A stretch of 64,000 nt of DNA from Pantoea alfalfae (GCF_019880205.1 NZ_CP082292.1:2728001-2792000), one strand, 5' to 3'. Positions 1 through 11,004 are shown, numbered from the stretch's first letter. Numbers and translations: made by a program. Notes: a model not told the origin generated them from the sequence alone.

Positions 1-420
1 GCGTCGCAGGTAGTCCTCGTCTTCACGTAGTTTGTCCCAGTAACCCTTGAAAATGGCCGCTGCAGCAGCCTTTTCCTCGTTGACGCCACGCGGCAGCTCC
101 TTGCCATCCGCGTCATATTTGCGCCCGCCTTTGTGGTTGCTGTAACGACGCGCTCGGGTGTATCCCATCTGGATAAATTTGCGCGCCATATCCATGCCGA
201 CAAAATCGTCCTGACGCCGGTAATCCTCAAACAGCGCCATGATTTTTTCAGCCGACTCTTCAGCAATGGGGACGGTGCGAAAACGCCAGTGCGGCAGAAT
301 TTCGCCTTTATAAGGCTCGACCATCAGCACACCCTGCTCACCTCGCCCGACCTGATAAAGCTCGGGATGCTGGCGGAAGTCGATCGTGCTGAAGTCCTGA
401 TCATAATCGAAAGGTTTCAT
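1..420 (-). CDS. DUF4385 family protein (3' end outside window)
   Basis: An open frame of 140 codons runs off the window start. It begins with ATG at 420, and that ATG overlaps the gsiD stop codon as ATGA, so it is translationally coupled to the glutathione importer. The N-terminus starts [20 protein letters not shown] and contains [20 protein letters not shown] and [19 protein letters not shown], which I recognise as the DUF4385 family, a small cytoplasmic protein family of unknown function. No signal peptide or membrane segment is visible. The coupling to gsiD is not part of the E. coli operon. A link to glutathione or peptide uptake is only an inference from position. Family assignment is from memory of the motif. 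Confidence 0.8.
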   Translation of the reverse strand, partial: MKPFDYDQDFSTIDFRQHPELYQVGRGEQGVLMVEPYKGEILPHWRFRTVPIAEESAEKIMALFEDYRRQDDFVGMDMARKFIQMGYTRARRYSNHKGGRKYDADGKELPRGVNEEKAAAAAIFKGYWDKLREDEDYLRR

Positions 421-1322
421 CTCTTTAGTTTAGGATCAAGTGCGTCACGTAGCCCGTCGCCGAGCAAATTAAATGCCAGAACCGTGAAGAAAATCGCCAG
501 GCTGGGAAAAATCGCCACGTGCGGGGCAATCACCATGTCGGCCCGCGCCTCATTCAGCATGGCGCCCCACTCCGGCGTTGGCGGCTGGGCGCCCAGCCCG
601 AGAAACGACAGACTGGCGGCAGTGATAATGGAAGTCCCTACCCGCATAGTGAAATAGACCACAATCGGCGATACCGTGCCGGGCAGAATATGCCGCATCA
701 GGATTGTCCAGTCAGACGCGCCGATGCTGCGTGCCGACTCAATATAGGTCTGATGCTTCAGCACCAGCGTGTTACCGCGTACCAGTCGGGCAAAGGCCGG
801 GATACTGAAGATAGCGACTGCCACAATCACGTTGCTCATGCCGCTGCCCATAATGGCCACCACCGCAATCGCCAGCAGAATGCCGGGAAAGGCAAACAGC
901 ACATCACAGATGCGCATGGTGATACGGTCCCACCAGCCTTCGTAATACCCGGCCAGCAGACCAAACAGCGTGCCAATCACTGCGCCAATGACCACCGAGA
1001 AAAAGCCGGCAATGAGAGAGATACGCGTGCCGACCAGCACGCGGCTGAAGATATCGCGCCCCAGCGAATCGACGCCAAAGAAATGCATCAGCGACGGCCC
1101 GTCGTTGAGCCGGTCATAATCGAAGTAGTTCTCGGCGTCGAACGGCGCAATCCATGGGGCGATCACTGCCAGTACAATCAGTATCAGCACAAACACCCCG
1201 GCCAGCAGCGCCACCGGCTGACGCCGGAAGCGTCGCCAGAACTCACGCCACGGCGTACGCACCCGGTTCTCCGCTATCAGCGGCATCGTTTTCAGGGCCG
1301 CTTCACGTCGCCAGTTTTTCAT
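417..1322 (-). CDS. gsiD: Glutathione ABC transporter permease GsiD
   Basis: Inner-membrane permease of the GsiABCD glutathione importer. The 301-aa length fits the DppC/OppC permease family. A cytoplasmic N-terminal tail (about residues 1-35) is followed by a first membrane helix (about 36-57, [20 protein letters not shown]) and then the binding-protein-dependent transport domain with five further helices. The EAA-type loop is visible as [21 protein letters not shown] near residues 195-216. The C-terminus ends DALDPKLKR. The start overlaps the gsiC stop by 4 nt (ATGA), and its own stop overlaps the next gene in the same way, so this is the fourth cistron of a tightly coupled operon. Permease partner is GsiC and ATPase is GsiA. 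Confidence 0.95.
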   Translation of the reverse strand: MKNWRREAALKTMPLIAENRVRTPWREFWRRFRRQPVALLAGVFVLILIVLAVIAPWIAPFDAENYFDYDRLNDGPSLMHFFGVDSLGRDIFSRVLVGTRISLIAGFFSVVIGAVIGTLFGLLAGYYEGWWDRITMRICDVLFAFPGILLAIAVVAIMGSGMSNVIVAVAIFSIPAFARLVRGNTLVLKHQTYIESARSIGASDWTILMRHILPGTVSPIVVYFTMRVGTSIITAASLSFLGLGAQPPTPEWGAMLNEARADMVIAPHVAIFPSLAIFFTVLAFNLLGDGLRDALDPKLKR

Positions 1323-2248
1323 CGCGACTCCTTGAAACGAATAGCGGGGTTAATCACCGCATAGAGCATGTCGACAAACAGATTGATCAGAATAAACTCC
1401 AGTGAAAACAGCAGTACTTCGGCCTGAATAACCGGATAGTCGCGCATCGCCACGGAGTCGACCAGCAGACGCCCCAGGCCCGGCCAGTTAAACACCACCT
1501 CGACCACAATTGAGCCACCCAGCAGAAAACCAAACTGCAGCCCCATCATCGTGACCACCGGGATCATCGCGTTGCGCAGGCCATGTTTCACCACCACCAG
1601 CGACTCGCGTACCCCTTTGGCCCGGGCGGTACGCATGTAATCTTCCTGCATCACCTCCACGAACGAGGCGCGGGTAAAGCGCGCCATGACTGCCGCGACC
1701 GCTGCACCTAAGGTGATGGAGGGCAGAATGTAATGCTTCCAGCTCTCAGCCCCGACGGTGGGCAGCCAGCCCAGCTCAACCGAGAAGACCTGCATCAGCA
1801 GCATCCCCAGCGCAAAGGCGGGAAACGAAATGCCCGACACCGCCAGCGTCATGCCGAGCCTGTCGGGCCAGCGGTTACGCCAGACAGCCGAAACGATACC
1901 GATGGTCATGCCAAAAATCACCGCCCAGATCATGCTGGCCAGTGTCAGCCACAGAGTCGGCATAAAGCGCGAGGCGATCTCATCCGCAACCGGGCGTTTG
2001 GAAACCATCGACTGACCAAAATCACCCTGCAACGCATTCAGCATAAAGTGCCAGAACTGCTGTGGCAGCGGCAGATCGAGACCCAGTTCCTGACGCACCA
2101 GCGCCACCACCGAGGCATCCGCTTCCGGCCCGGCGATCAGGCGTGCCGGGTCGCCCGGCAGCAGGTGAACAAACAGGAATACCAGCACCGCCACGATCAG
2201 GAGCGTGGGGATCAGCCCAAACAGTCGTTTGAGAAAGTAGTTAAACAT
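1319..2248 (-). CDS. gsiC: Glutathione ABC transporter permease GsiC
   Basis: Second inner-membrane permease of the glutathione importer, 309 aa, of the DppB/OppB type. The first helix (about residues 9-29) is followed by the family motif [15 protein letters not shown] in a periplasmic segment, then five further helices. The coupling loop [20 protein letters not shown] lies near residues 204-223, and the conserved end [13 protein letters not shown] is present. It lies 46 nt downstream of gsiB and overlaps gsiD by 4 nt. A stem-loop in the gsiB-gsiC gap may adjust the amounts of binding protein and permease. Confidence 0.95.
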   Translation of the reverse strand: MFNYFLKRLFGLIPTLLIVAVLVFLFVHLLPGDPARLIAGPEADASVVALVRQELGLDLPLPQQFWHFMLNALQGDFGQSMVSKRPVADEIASRFMPTLWLTLASMIWAVIFGMTIGIVSAVWRNRWPDRLGMTLAVSGISFPAFALGMLLMQVFSVELGWLPTVGAESWKHYILPSITLGAAVAAVMARFTRASFVEVMQEDYMRTARAKGVRESLVVVKHGLRNAMIPVVTMMGLQFGFLLGGSIVVEVVFNWPGLGRLLVDSVAMRDYPVIQAEVLLFSLEFILINLFVDMLYAVINPAIRFKESR

Positions 2249-2266
2249 GCAACATCCTGCAGTTGC

Positions 2267-2287
2267 GGCCAGCCACGCGGGCTGGCC
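2267..2287 (-). other. Intercistronic stem-loop between gsiB and gsiC
   Basis: A perfect 8-bp stem (ggccagcc / ggctggcc) with a 5-nt loop sits in the 46-nt gap between the gsiB stop and the gsiC start. There is no U-run, so it is unlikely to terminate transcription. Such stems after binding-protein genes are known to protect the upstream mRNA from 3' exonucleases. The role here is inferred. Confidence 0.5.
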
Positions 2288-2294
2288 GGCTCCG

Positions 2295-3830
2295 TTACTT
2301 CAGCGTGGCCTCATCAAAATTGAATGAGGTATCGGGCATCACATAAAAACCAGTCAGGTTTTTGCTGTTGGCAGAAACCAGTTGCTCAACCACCAGCGGG
2401 ATCCAGGGATGGTCCTGCCAGATGGTGTCCTGCGCCTCTTTGTAGAGACGCGCTTTTTCAGCACGGTCAGTGGTTTTCAGCGCATCGGCCAGATCTTTAT
2501 CGACCTTCGGATTGCTGTAAAACGCGGTGTTGAAGATTGCCGGTGGCCAGGCAGCGGTGGCAAACAGTGGCGTCAGCGCCCAGTCGGCCTCACCGGTTGA
2601 GGCAGACCAGCCAGTATAGAACATACGCACGCCGCTCTCTTTCTGGCCTTTACCTTCGACTTCAGCAGCACGCTGACCCGCATCCATCGCCGTAACTTTT
2701 ACCTTCACGCCAATCTGCGCCAGCTGCTGCTGCGTGAACTGCAGCACCTTCTGCGCGGTGCTGTGGTTGTGCGACGACCAGAGCGTGGTTTCAAATCCGT
2801 TCGGGTAGCCCGCCTCTTTCAGCAGCGCTTTGGCTTTAGCGGGATCGTAGCTGATAGCCGGATAGGTCTGCGCAAAGTCGATAGCGGGCGGCACGATGCC
2901 GGTCGCAGGCGTGGCGTAACCGGCGAAGGCCACCTTCGCCAGCGCCTGACGGTTGATGGCATATTCCAGCGCTTCACGCACCTTCGGATTGTCGAACGGC
3001 TTCTGCGTCACGTTAAGGCTGATGTAACGCTGCATAATCGAAGGCGTGGTTACCACATTGAGCTTGCTGTTCTTCTCCAGCAGTTTTGCCTGCTCATAAG
3101 GCACCGGGAACGCAAGGTTCGCTTCGCCGGTCTGCAGCATGGCCGCGCGGGTATTGTTATCCACTACCGGTCGCCAGGTAATGCTATCCAGCTTCGGATA
3201 GCCCGGTTTCCAGTAGCCGTCCCACTTCTTCACCTTCACAAAGTCGGTCTGATTCCAGGTTTCAAACACAAACGGACCGGTTCCCACCGGATGGAAACCG
3301 ATCTCTTTGCCATATTTTTTCAGCGCGGCAGGCGAAATCATCGCCGCCGCCGGATGGGCCAGGATGTTGATAAAGGCGGAGAACGGCTCTTTCAGCGTGA
3401 CTTTCACCGTAGTTGGATCCACCACTTCGGTGCTGGCGATATGTTTAAACAGGTTGTAGCGCTTGAGATGGTTATCCGGGTTGCTGGCACGATCGAGGTT
3501 GACCTTTACCGCGTCCGCATTGAAGTCCGTGCCATCCTGGAATTTAACCCCGGAACGCAGCTTGATGGTGTAGGTCAGGCCGTCGGCGCTGGCCTGATAG
3601 CTCTCCGCCAGCACATTGGTGAGCTTCATCTCTTTATCAAAGCCAAACAGCCCCTGATAGAACGATTTCGCGACCGCCTGCGACAGCGTGTCGTTGGCGT
3701 CATAGGGATCGAGCGTGGTGAAGTTGGACGCGACGGCAATCACCGCATCCTGTGCTGCCCAGGCGGGCAATGCCATTGCGCTGCTTAACACGCCAGCCGC
3801 CAGTAACCCTTTACGCATCGTACTCTGCAT
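2295..3830 (-). CDS. gsiB: Glutathione-binding periplasmic protein GsiB
   Basis: Periplasmic solute-binding protein of the glutathione importer, SBP family 5, 511 aa (E. coli GsiB is 512). The start is placed at 3830 ([17 protein letters not shown]) because GGAG lies six bases upstream and the length then matches the family. Further in-frame codons upstream lack such a site. A signal peptide of about 26 residues ends at PAWAA/QDAV. The family 5 signature is seen around [20 protein letters not shown], and the mature protein continues to the C-terminal [10 protein letters not shown]. It is the cistron between gsiA and gsiC, 54 nt after gsiA. Confidence 0.95.
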   Translation of the reverse strand: MQSTMRKGLLAAGVLSSAMALPAWAAQDAVIAVASNFTTLDPYDANDTLSQAVAKSFYQGLFGFDKEMKLTNVLAESYQASADGLTYTIKLRSGVKFQDGTDFNADAVKVNLDRASNPDNHLKRYNLFKHIASTEVVDPTTVKVTLKEPFSAFINILAHPAAAMISPAALKKYGKEIGFHPVGTGPFVFETWNQTDFVKVKKWDGYWKPGYPKLDSITWRPVVDNNTRAAMLQTGEANLAFPVPYEQAKLLEKNSKLNVVTTPSIMQRYISLNVTQKPFDNPKVREALEYAINRQALAKVAFAGYATPATGIVPPAIDFAQTYPAISYDPAKAKALLKEAGYPNGFETTLWSSHNHSTAQKVLQFTQQQLAQIGVKVKVTAMDAGQRAAEVEGKGQKESGVRMFYTGWSASTGEADWALTPLFATAAWPPAIFNTAFYSNPKVDKDLADALKTTDRAEKARLYKEAQDTIWQDHPWIPLVVEQLVSANSKNLTGFYVMPDTSFNFDEATLK

Positions 3831-3884
3831 TTTGTTCTCCTGTAATCCCTGTTGGGTTGGTCGCCGGGGCGACATCGTCACTGT

Positions 3885-5741
3885 TCAGGTCGCGCTGATA
3901 ACGTGGCGGGCGACGAAATGGCCCGGAGCCACCTCTATCAGCGGTGCCACTTCAGGTTCATCCCCTAACGCATGAATCGGGCTGGGGATCTCATCGACCA
4001 GTAAGGCGCGTTCACGAGGCCGGTGTGCCGGATCGGCTACCGGCACCGCGGCCATGAGTTTTCGGGTATAGGGGTGTTGCGGCTGTTCAAACACTGCCTG
4101 ACGCGGCCCTATCTCAACAATCTGACCGAGATACATTACCGCCACGCGGTGGCTGATACGCTCCACCACCGCCATATCGTGAGAAATAAACAGAAAGGCG
4201 ATGCCAAACTCGCGCTGCAGGTCGAGCATAAGATTAATAATCTGCGCCTGAATCGACACATCCAGCGCGGAGACAGACTCATCGGCGATGACCACCTTCG
4301 GATTCAGCGCCAGCGCGCGGGCAATACAGATGCGCTGGCGCTGCCCGCCGGAAAATTCATGTGGATAGCGCTGAGCATGCTCCGGCAGCAGACCGACTTT
4401 ATCCAGCAGCCAGGCAACGCGCTGCTCCGCCTCGCGCCGCGGCATCGCCTTGTGAACCAGCAGCGGCTCCATAATCGAGAAGCCGACCGTCAGCCGGGGA
4501 TCCAGCGAGGCGTAGGGATCCTGGAAGATAAACTGAATGTCGCGTCGCAGATGGGCGAGCGCAGCACCTGAGAGATGGTCGATGCGCTGTCCGTCAAAGG
4601 TCAGCGTGCCGCCCTGGCTGGCAACCAGCTTCAGTAGCGAGCGTCCGGTGGTCGATTTACCACAGCCCGACTCCCCCACCAGCGCCAAAGTCTCTCCGGC
4701 ATAGAGATCAAAACTCACTTTTTCGACAGCATGGACCCGGCTTTTGACGCGATTCAGCAGGCCGCCGCGAATATCGAAGCGGGTGACCAGATCGCGCACC
4801 TGCAGAATGGGTGGCTGCAGGCGGCGTACCGTATCCTGCGGCACGTCATCAACCGCATCGCTATTCAGAAGCGAAAATTTGGCCGGCAGCGGCTGGCCCT
4901 GCATCGAGCCGAGTCTGGGCACCGCGGCCAGCAGCGCCTGGGTGTAGGGCTGCTGCGGTGCGCTGAACAGTTCGGCGACGGGCGCATTCTCCACCACATC
5001 GCCGCGATACATGACCTGAACGCGATCGGCCATTTCAGCGACCACGCCCATATCGTGCGTGATAAAAATCACCCCCATCTGCATCTCTTTTTGCAGCACG
5101 CGGATGAGTTGCAGAATCTGCGCCTGAATAGTGACGTCAAGTGCGGTGGTCGGCTCATCGGCAATCAGCAGCGCCGGTTTGCAGCAGAGCGCCATCGCAA
5201 TCATCACGCGCTGACGCATTCCGCCTGAGAGCTGATGCGGAAAACGAGACAGGACATTGTGCGCATCGGGAATGCGTACCAGATCAAGCATCCGGCGCGC
5301 CTCTGCCAGTGCCGCTGCGTGGCTCAGCCCCTGATGAAGACGGATGGATTCAGCAATCTGCTCGCCCACGGAGAAGACCGGATTCAGCGAGGTCATTGGC
5401 TCCTGAAAGATCATTGCCATATCCGCGCCGCGCACCCGACGCATCTGACTTTTTGAGGCGCGCATCAGATCCAGCACCTCGCCGTTGCGACGACGTAATT
5501 GCACCTCGCCGCTCACCCTGCCGCCAGCCTGCTCAATCAGTCGCATCAGCGCCAGCGAGGTGACCGATTTTCCTGAACCTGACTCGCCTACCAGCGCCAG
5601 CGTTTCGCCGCGAAACAGATCGAGTGACAAATGACGCACCGCGTCTGTGACGGTGGCTTCGTGCTGAAAACGCACACTGAGATCGCGCACCGCCAGCACC
5701 TGATCAGGGGCCAGCGGCGGTAGCGTTTGCCTGTCGCTCAT
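3885..5741 (-). CDS. gsiA: Glutathione ABC transporter ATP-binding protein GsiA
   Basis: Energy-coupling ATPase of the glutathione importer, 618 aa, with two ABC domains fused in one chain as in E. coli GsiA (623 aa). Each half has a Walker A (GESGSGKS near residue 57, GESGCGKST near residue 354), a signature (LSGGMRQR and FSGGQRQR) and a Walker B ([12 protein letters not shown] and [12 protein letters not shown]), followed by the oligopeptide C-terminal extension with QPYTQALL and HPYTRKLM. The start at 5741 ([10 protein letters not shown]) is chosen because AAGGA stands seven bases upstream. A longer frame reaches 5801 but overlaps iaaA. It begins 10 nt after the iaaA stop, consistent with one iaaA-gsiABCD transcript. 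Confidence 0.95.
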   Translation of the reverse strand: MSDRQTLPPLAPDQVLAVRDLSVRFQHEATVTDAVRHLSLDLFRGETLALVGESGSGKSVTSLALMRLIEQAGGRVSGEVQLRRRNGEVLDLMRASKSQMRRVRGADMAMIFQEPMTSLNPVFSVGEQIAESIRLHQGLSHAAALAEARRMLDLVRIPDAHNVLSRFPHQLSGGMRQRVMIAMALCCKPALLIADEPTTALDVTIQAQILQLIRVLQKEMQMGVIFITHDMGVVAEMADRVQVMYRGDVVENAPVAELFSAPQQPYTQALLAAVPRLGSMQGQPLPAKFSLLNSDAVDDVPQDTVRRLQPPILQVRDLVTRFDIRGGLLNRVKSRVHAVEKVSFDLYAGETLALVGESGCGKSTTGRSLLKLVASQGGTLTFDGQRIDHLSGAALAHLRRDIQFIFQDPYASLDPRLTVGFSIMEPLLVHKAMPRREAEQRVAWLLDKVGLLPEHAQRYPHEFSGGQRQRICIARALALNPKVVIADESVSALDVSIQAQIINLMLDLQREFGIAFLFISHDMAVVERISHRVAVMYLGQIVEIGPRQAVFEQPQHPYTRKLMAAVPVADPAHRPRERALLVDEIPSPIHALGDEPEVAPLIEVAPGHFVARHVISAT

Positions 5742-5751
5742 TTCTGCATCC

Positions 5752-6711
5752 TTAACTTTCGCGATAGATAGCGACGTCAGCCGCCTCGCCGACCCGCGCA
5801 ACGCCCCGGTACATACCTTCGCTGTTGAACGGCAGCGCCACGTTGCCTGCGCGATCGACGGCGATTAAGCCGCCACTGCCGCCCAGTTCCAGCACGCTGT
5901 CATGAATGACGTTAACACTCGCCTGCTGCAACGAGCGTCCGGCGTAGCGCATCTGCGCGGCCACATCGTAGGCCGCCAGCGTCCGCATAAAGACTTCACC
6001 GGTGCCGGTACAGGAGACCGCCACGCTGTCGTTGCTGGCATAGCAGCCCGCGCCCGGCAGCGGCGAGTCGCCGACGCGTCCGGCCTGCTTATTGGTCATC
6101 CCGCCGGTTGACGTGGCCGCAGCGAGGTTGCCCGCCAGATCCAGCGCGACCGCCCCGACCGTGCCGAACTTACGGTCCGGGTCGAGCGGGTCGTCACTGA
6201 GTGCAGCACCATCATGGTCCAGCACCGCGGTATCGCTGTTGAGCGCGCGCTGTAACTGTTCCCAGCGTTCCGGCGTAGAGAAGAAATCAGGCTCGACCGT
6301 TTCCAGCCCCTGCGCCACGGCAAACTGCTCTGCGCCTTCCCCGATAAACAGCACATGCTCGCTTTTTTCCAGCACGGCACGTGCCGCCAGGACCGGATTA
6401 CGTAATCGCGTTACGCCTGCGACCGCGCCCACTTCCAGCGAACGGCCATCCATGATGCAGGCATCGAGTTCATGGGTGCCCTGATGGGTGAAGACCGCGC
6501 CTTTGCCCGCGTTAAACAGCGGACACTCTTCCAGCAGTCGCACCGCCTCGGTCACTGCATCGAGTGCACTGCCGCCCTGCGCCAGTATCTGCTGACCCTG
6601 TGTGACAATATCGTGGAGCGCCTGACGGTAGCGTTGTTCCTTTTCAGCGCTCATTGCTGCGCGCGAAATCGCACCTGCGCCGCCGTGAATGGCGATCACT
6701 GCATTGACCAT
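5752..6711 (-). CDS. iaaA: Isoaspartyl peptidase / L-asparaginase
   Basis: N-terminal nucleophile hydrolase of the Ntn asparaginase family, 319 aa (E. coli IaaA 321). It cleaves isoaspartyl dipeptides and, more weakly, asparagine. The precursor cuts itself before the catalytic threonine of [11 protein letters not shown] (about residue 177), giving alpha and beta subunits. The substrate-binding [15 protein letters not shown] and the C-terminal [10 protein letters not shown] are present. It is the first cistron of the minus-strand operon iaaA-gsiABCD, so peptide cleavage and glutathione uptake are co-transcribed as in E. coli. No signal peptide is seen, so it acts in the cytoplasm. Confidence 0.95.
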   Translation of the reverse strand: MVNAVIAIHGGAGAISRAAMSAEKEQRYRQALHDIVTQGQQILAQGGSALDAVTEAVRLLEECPLFNAGKGAVFTHQGTHELDACIMDGRSLEVGAVAGVTRLRNPVLAARAVLEKSEHVLFIGEGAEQFAVAQGLETVEPDFFSTPERWEQLQRALNSDTAVLDHDGAALSDDPLDPDRKFGTVGAVALDLAGNLAAATSTGGMTNKQAGRVGDSPLPGAGCYASNDSVAVSCTGTGEVFMRTLAAYDVAAQMRYAGRSLQQASVNVIHDSVLELGGSGGLIAVDRAGNVALPFNSEGMYRGVARVGEAADVAIYRES

Positions 6712-6967
6712 AACGCTCTACCCTGTGATTGCATCAGGACGAAAAACACTGATTTAAAATGGTTTTCACCCATTTTTGGTGATTTTTGACTATAGAAAGC
6801 CTGCTAAGTGTTGTAAAGCGGAAACTGTTCCTGTGGTTATAACCTTTTCTTACCGTCATATTTCACTTTGGTCGCAATGACCGGCAGGTCAGGCCGACGC
6901 CGATGTGACTCAGCGACCAAATCCCACCATAATAGGCAGCATCTGACATAACCAGGCTGGACTGTTC

Positions 6968-8203
6968 ATGGAAAGTTTTACTGCAGGTTTGATCTCCCTT
7001 GAGGAGGCACAACAAAAAATGCTGTCACAGCTGACGCCCGTCACCGACTCGCTGAGTGTGCCGCTGGCCGAGGCGGTCGGGCGCATCACCGCAACCGCAG
7101 TCACCTCACCGATTGCCGTGCCGCCCTTTGATAACTCCGCGATGGATGGCTACGCCGTCAGGCTGGCCGATGTCAGCAACGGACAGCCGCTGCCGGTGGC
7201 GGGTAAAGCCTTTGCCGGCGCGCCGTTCAGCGGTGAATGGCCGCAGGGCAGCGTGATTCGCATCATGACCGGTGCGCCGGTGCCCACTGGCTGTGAAGCG
7301 GTAGTGATGCAGGAGCAGACCGAAACGCAGTGCGAGGAGATTGTGATTACCGCGCCGGTGCGTCAGGGACAGAATATCCGCCTGACCGGTGATGATATTC
7401 AGCCGGGCCATGTGGTGCTGGAAGCGGGTACGCGTCTGGGTGCCGCCGAGCTGCCGCTGCTCGCCTCGCTGGGTATCGCTCAGGTCAGCGTACTGCGAAA
7501 ACTGCGGGTCGCTATCTTCTCAACCGGTGATGAACTCCAGCCAGTTGGTGAGCCGCTGGCAGACGGCCAGATTTATGACACCAACCGCTTTGCGGTCTCG
7601 CTGATGCTGCATAAGCTGGGTTGCGAAGTCATCGACCTTGGCATCATCAAAGATGATCCGTCCGCACTGCGTGCTGCTTTCACCGAGGCCGATCGGCAGG
7701 CGGATGTCGTGATTACTACCGGCGGCGTCTCGGTGGGCGAAGCGGACTTCACCAAAACGATGCTGGAAGAGCTTGGTGCCATCAGCTTCTGGAAGCTGGC
7801 GATCAAGCCGGGCAAGCCATTTGCCTTTGGCCGCCTTAACAGCAGCTGGTTCTGCGGCCTGCCGGGCAATCCGGTCTCCGCCGCCGTCACTTTCTATCAA
7901 CTGGTGCAGCCGCTGCTTGCCACCCTCACCGGCCAGCAAAAATCAGCATTGCCGCCACGTCAGAAAGTGCGCTGCGCCTCGCGGCTGAAAAAGTCACCAG
8001 GCCGGCTCGATTTCCAGCGCGGCATCCTGCGACAGAACGCCCAGGGTGAACTGGAGGTAGAGACCACCGGGATGCAGGGCTCACACGTCTTCAGCTCTTT
8101 TGCCCAGGCGAACTGCTTTATTGTGCTGGAACGGGAACGCGGCAACGTGGAACCGGGCGAATGGGTCGAGGTGGAACCGTTCAACGCCCTGCTGGAGGCG
8201 TAA
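6968..8203 (+). CDS. moeA: Molybdopterin molybdenumtransferase MoeA
   Basis: Inserts molybdate into adenylated molybdopterin in the last step of molybdenum cofactor synthesis. It has 411 aa, the same size as E. coli MoeA. The N-terminal domain I/II carries [12 protein letters not shown] (active-site Asp near residue 59) and [20 protein letters not shown] (near residues 97-116). The MPT-binding domain III carries [24 protein letters not shown] and PGKPFAFG. The C-terminal domain IV ends EWVEVEPFN. The ATG at 6968 is preceded by a 256-bp divergent region shared with iaaA. moeB begins at the base after its stop codon, so the two are one operon. Confidence 0.97.
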   Translation: MESFTAGLISLEEAQQKMLSQLTPVTDSLSVPLAEAVGRITATAVTSPIAVPPFDNSAMDGYAVRLADVSNGQPLPVAGKAFAGAPFSGEWPQGSVIRIMTGAPVPTGCEAVVMQEQTETQCEEIVITAPVRQGQNIRLTGDDIQPGHVVLEAGTRLGAAELPLLASLGIAQVSVLRKLRVAIFSTGDELQPVGEPLADGQIYDTNRFAVSLMLHKLGCEVIDLGIIKDDPSALRAAFTEADRQADVVITTGGVSVGEADFTKTMLEELGAISFWKLAIKPGKPFAFGRLNSSWFCGLPGNPVSAAVTFYQLVQPLLATLTGQQKSALPPRQKVRCASRLKKSPGRLDFQRGILRQNAQGELEVETTGMQGSHVFSSFAQANCFIVLERERGNVEPGEWVEVEPFNALLEA

Positions 8204-8962
8204 ATGCTGCCTGAATTAAGTGATGAGGAGATGCTGCGCTACAACCGGCAGATCGTCCTGCGCGGCTTTGATTTTGACGGTCAGGAGCGGCTGAAAGCCA
8301 GTCGCGCGCTGGTCGTCGGGCTGGGCGGGCTGGGCTGCGCGGCTGCGCCCTACCTGGCTTCTGCCGGCGTCGGCAGCCTGACGCTGCTCGACTTCGATAC
8401 CGTGTCGCACTCTAACCTGCAGCGGCAGATCCTGCACCATGACGCGGATATTGGCCGCGCCAAAGTGGACTCAGCCGCACACAGCCTGGCCGCCATCAAT
8501 CCGCACTGCCAGTTGCATCCGGTCAACGGACAGCTTGACGATGCGGCGCTGCTGGCGCTGATCGCCCAACAGCAGGTGGTGCTGGACTGCACCGATAATG
8601 TCGCGGTGCGTGAGCAGCTTAACAGGCTCTGTCGACAGCAGCGGATACCACTGGTCTCCGGCGCTGCGATTCGGATGGAAGGTCAGATCAGCGTATTTAA
8701 CTGGCAGCCCGGCACGCCCTGTTATCGCTGCATCAGCCGCCTGTTTGGCGAACAGACCCTGAGTTGCGTGGAAGCGGGTGTCATGGCTCCGCTGGTTGGC
8801 GTGATGGGTGCGATGCAGGCGATGGAAGCGATTAAAGTGCTGACGGCATTTGGCACGCCCGCCACCAGCCGGTTGCTGATGTACGATGCGATGAGCGCGG
8901 AGTTCCGCAGCATGAAGGTGGCGCAGGATGCGCACTGTGAAGTGTGTGGTGGAGGGGCTTAA
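8204..8962 (+). CDS. moeB: Molybdopterin-synthase adenylyltransferase MoeB
   Basis: E1-like enzyme that adenylates the C-terminal glycine of MoaD so that it can be sulfurated for molybdopterin synthesis. It has 252 aa (E. coli MoeB 249). The nucleotide-binding loop VVGLGGLGCAAAPYLASAG is at residues 37-55, followed by DFDTVSHSNLQRQ. The zinc site is made by two CxxC pairs, CYRC near residue 173 and CEVC near residue 246. The start abuts the moeA stop (TAA-ATG) without a gap, indicating coupled translation. Downstream lies a convergent spacer that carries a structured repeat. Confidence 0.97.
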   Translation: MLPELSDEEMLRYNRQIVLRGFDFDGQERLKASRALVVGLGGLGCAAAPYLASAGVGSLTLLDFDTVSHSNLQRQILHHDADIGRAKVDSAAHSLAAINPHCQLHPVNGQLDDAALLALIAQQQVVLDCTDNVAVREQLNRLCRQQRIPLVSGAAIRMEGQISVFNWQPGTPCYRCISRLFGEQTLSCVEAGVMAPLVGVMGAMQAMEAIKVLTAFGTPATSRLLMYDAMSAEFRSMKVAQDAHCEVCGGGA

Positions 8963-9254
8963 CCCTCTGCGGACATCCTTTTACAGACAGCTCAAAACTC
9001 AAGACGTATGCTCCTTGAGCCCTCACAGCTTTGCAGTGTTACCTGCTTAGGGAACATGGTCAGATCGGAAAGTCGCTTAAACCCTCCCAGGCGCTCGTCC
9101 CGCGCCATCCAGGGCGCGGGACGCTTTCCTCCTCTGACCATGTTCCCTGCGCCTTGAGCACATGCGTTGCTGCCAGATAATCCCTGAGCCTATGCTGAAC
9201 GACAGAACCAGCCAAACCACCGGCATCAAAAATAACAAAACCAATCATCAGCAC
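8963..9254. other. Convergent non-coding spacer moeB-ybiT
   Basis: The stretch between the convergent moeB and ybiT genes has no convincing coding frame. It holds the structured repeat copy at 9050-9177 and ends at the ybiT terminator. No clear U-tailed terminator for moeB was found outside the repeat. Confidence 0.7.
9050..9177. repeat. Dispersed structured intergenic repeat, copy 1
   Basis: The core is bounded by a perfect 14-bp inverted repeat, gggaacatggtcag at 9050-9063 and ctgaccatgttccc at 9134-9147. Inside are gatcggaaagtcgcttaaac, a perfect 8-bp hairpin cccgcgcc/ggcgcggg, and gcgggacgctttcctcctct. After the right arm a spacer of 19 bases leads to ttgctgccaga at 9167. The same blocks, in the same order and with the same 19-base spacing, recur at 24225-24430. 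Not ERIC by sequence. It could be a REP-like or MITE-like element; no transposase is nearby. Confidence 0.8.
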
Positions 9255-9290
9255 CAAAAAAAACGGGGTGGCCTGCGCCACCCCGTTTTT
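9255..9290 (-). terminator. Rho-independent terminator of ybiT (bidirectional)
   Basis: A perfect 10-bp stem acggggtggc / gccaccccgt with loop ctgc has eight A on the left and five T on the right, so it can act in both directions. It lies directly after the ybiT stop codon. Confidence 0.9.
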
Positions 9291-9291
9291 A

Positions 9292-10884
9292 TCAGACGAT
9301 ACCCTGACTACGCAGGTAATCTTCGTAATTACCGGTGAAGTCCACCACCTTGTCTGCTTTCAACTCAATCACACGGGTTGCCAGCGAGCTGACAAATTCG
9401 CGGTCATGCGAAACAAACACCAGTGTGCCTTCATACATCTCCAGCGCCATATTGAGCGATTCAATCGACTCCATATCAAGGTGGTTGGTCGGCTCATCCA
9501 TAATCAGGATGTTCGGTTTTTCCATCATCAGCTTACCGAACAGCATACGTCCCTTCTCACCACCGGAAAGGACTTTGGCTGGCTTCTTAATATCATCCTG
9601 CGAAAACAGCAGACGACCGAGAATACCGCGAATGGTCTGCTCATCATCGCCCGGCTGTTTCCACTGACTCATCCAGTCAAATACCGTCAGGTCATTGGCA
9701 AAATCATCGGCGTGATCCTGAGCGTAATAACCAATACGCGCATTCTCTGACCATTTAACCGTGCCATTATCAGGCGTAAGCTGACCCACCAGCGATTTCA
9801 ACAGCGTCGATTTACCAATACCATTGGCACCAATTACCGCCAGCTTCTCACCCACTTCCAGCAGCAGATTTAAATTCTTAAACAGCGGACCGTTATCAAA
9901 ACCTTTCGTTAAACCTTCCACTTCCAGCGCATTACGGAACAGTTTCTTGTCCTGCTCAAAGCGGATAAACGGGTTCTGGCGACTGGAAGCTTTCACTTCA
10001 TCCAGTTTAATTTTATCCATCTGCTTAGCACGTGAAGTCGCCTGACGTGATTTAGAGGCGTTGGCGCTAAAACGACTGACGAATGATTGTAAGTCAGCAA
10101 TCTGCGCTTTCTTCTTGGCATTATCAGATAACAGACGTTCACGTGCCTGCGTTGCCGCGGTCATATATTCGTCATAATTACCGGAATAAACCCGCAGCTC
10201 GCCATAATCCAAATCGGCCATGTGGGTGCAAACCATATTCAGGAAGTGACGGTCATGCGAAATGATAATCATGGTGCTGTCACGCTCGTTCAGAACCTGT
10301 TCCAGCCAGCGAATCGTATCAATGTCCAGGTTGTTCGTCGGTTCGTCGAGTAACAAAATATCCGGATTAGAAAACAGCGCCTGCGCCAGTAGTACACGTA
10401 ATTTAAAGCCAGGGGCGATTTCACTCATCGGGCCATAATGCTGCTCAACCGGAATGCCGACACCGAGTAATAATTCACCGGCACGCGACTCGGCGCTATA
10501 GCCATCCATCTCACCGTAAAGCGCTTCAAGATCGCCGACTTTATACCCCTCTTCTTCGCTCATTTCTGGCAAAGAATAAATGCGGTCGCGCTCCTGCTTT
10601 ACTTCCCATAATTCATGGTGACCCATGATAACGGTGTCCAGCACGCTGAATTGTTCAAAGGCGAACTGATCCTGACGCAACTTACCAATGCGCTCGTTGG
10701 GATCGTAAGAGACGTTGCCGCCTGAAGGCACCAGATCGCCACCCAAAATCTTCATGAAGGTGGATTTTCCGCTGCCGTTCGCACCGATTAAACCGTAACG
10801 ATTACCGCCGCCAAATTTAACGGAGATATTTTCGAACAGTGGCTTGCTGCCAAACTGCATGGTGATATTGCTGCTAACTAACAC
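9292..10884 (-). CDS. ybiT: ABC-F family ATPase YbiT
   Basis: Soluble ABC-F protein with two ATPase domains and no membrane segment. Members act on the ribosome; the exact role of YbiT is not settled. Starting at GTG 10884 (read [11 protein letters not shown]) it has 530 aa, exactly the E. coli length, and AAGG stands eight bases upstream. A longer frame to 10953 is discounted for that reason. Walker A motifs are GANGSGKS (near residue 34) and GANGIGKS in the second half, signatures are in the [11 protein letters not shown] region and LSGGEKGR, and Walker B/DEPTNNLD and DEPTNHLD are intact. The linker [20 protein letters not shown] is the ABC-F P-site tRNA interaction motif region. Confidence 0.95.
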   Translation of the reverse strand: MLVSSNITMQFGSKPLFENISVKFGGGNRYGLIGANGSGKSTFMKILGGDLVPSGGNVSYDPNERIGKLRQDQFAFEQFSVLDTVIMGHHELWEVKQERDRIYSLPEMSEEEGYKVGDLEALYGEMDGYSAESRAGELLLGVGIPVEQHYGPMSEIAPGFKLRVLLAQALFSNPDILLLDEPTNNLDIDTIRWLEQVLNERDSTMIIISHDRHFLNMVCTHMADLDYGELRVYSGNYDEYMTAATQARERLLSDNAKKKAQIADLQSFVSRFSANASKSRQATSRAKQMDKIKLDEVKASSRQNPFIRFEQDKKLFRNALEVEGLTKGFDNGPLFKNLNLLLEVGEKLAVIGANGIGKSTLLKSLVGQLTPDNGTVKWSENARIGYYAQDHADDFANDLTVFDWMSQWKQPGDDEQTIRGILGRLLFSQDDIKKPAKVLSGGEKGRMLFGKLMMEKPNILIMDEPTNHLDMESIESLNMALEMYEGTLVFVSHDREFVSSLATRVIELKADKVVDFTGNYEDYLRSQGIV

Positions 10885-11004
10885 GGCATTGACCTTTGTG
10901 AAGAGAATGGATGAAAAAACGGCGGCTATTATGCCAGATGTGACGCAGCGCACGCCAGCGTCAGGCGTGGATTCCTGGCGGGGTGATTGATATCCCGACA
11001 GAAA

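Noticed and set aside
2763..3788. A 341-codon open frame antisense to gsiB; similar long antisense frames oppose gsiD, hutH, dinG and others
   Set aside because: They mirror the reading frame of well-identified genes, have no ribosome sites and show Arg/His/Gln-rich composition typical of GC-rich antisense frames.
6712..6967. A molybdenum-cofactor riboswitch ahead of moeA
   Set aside because: No moco-motif-like set of stems was seen; the leader is short and the motif is known for moaA, not moeA.
9050..9177. Identification of the repeat as ERIC
   Set aside because: Length is similar, but the sequence does not carry the ERIC core; it shares only the general feature of being an imperfect palindrome.
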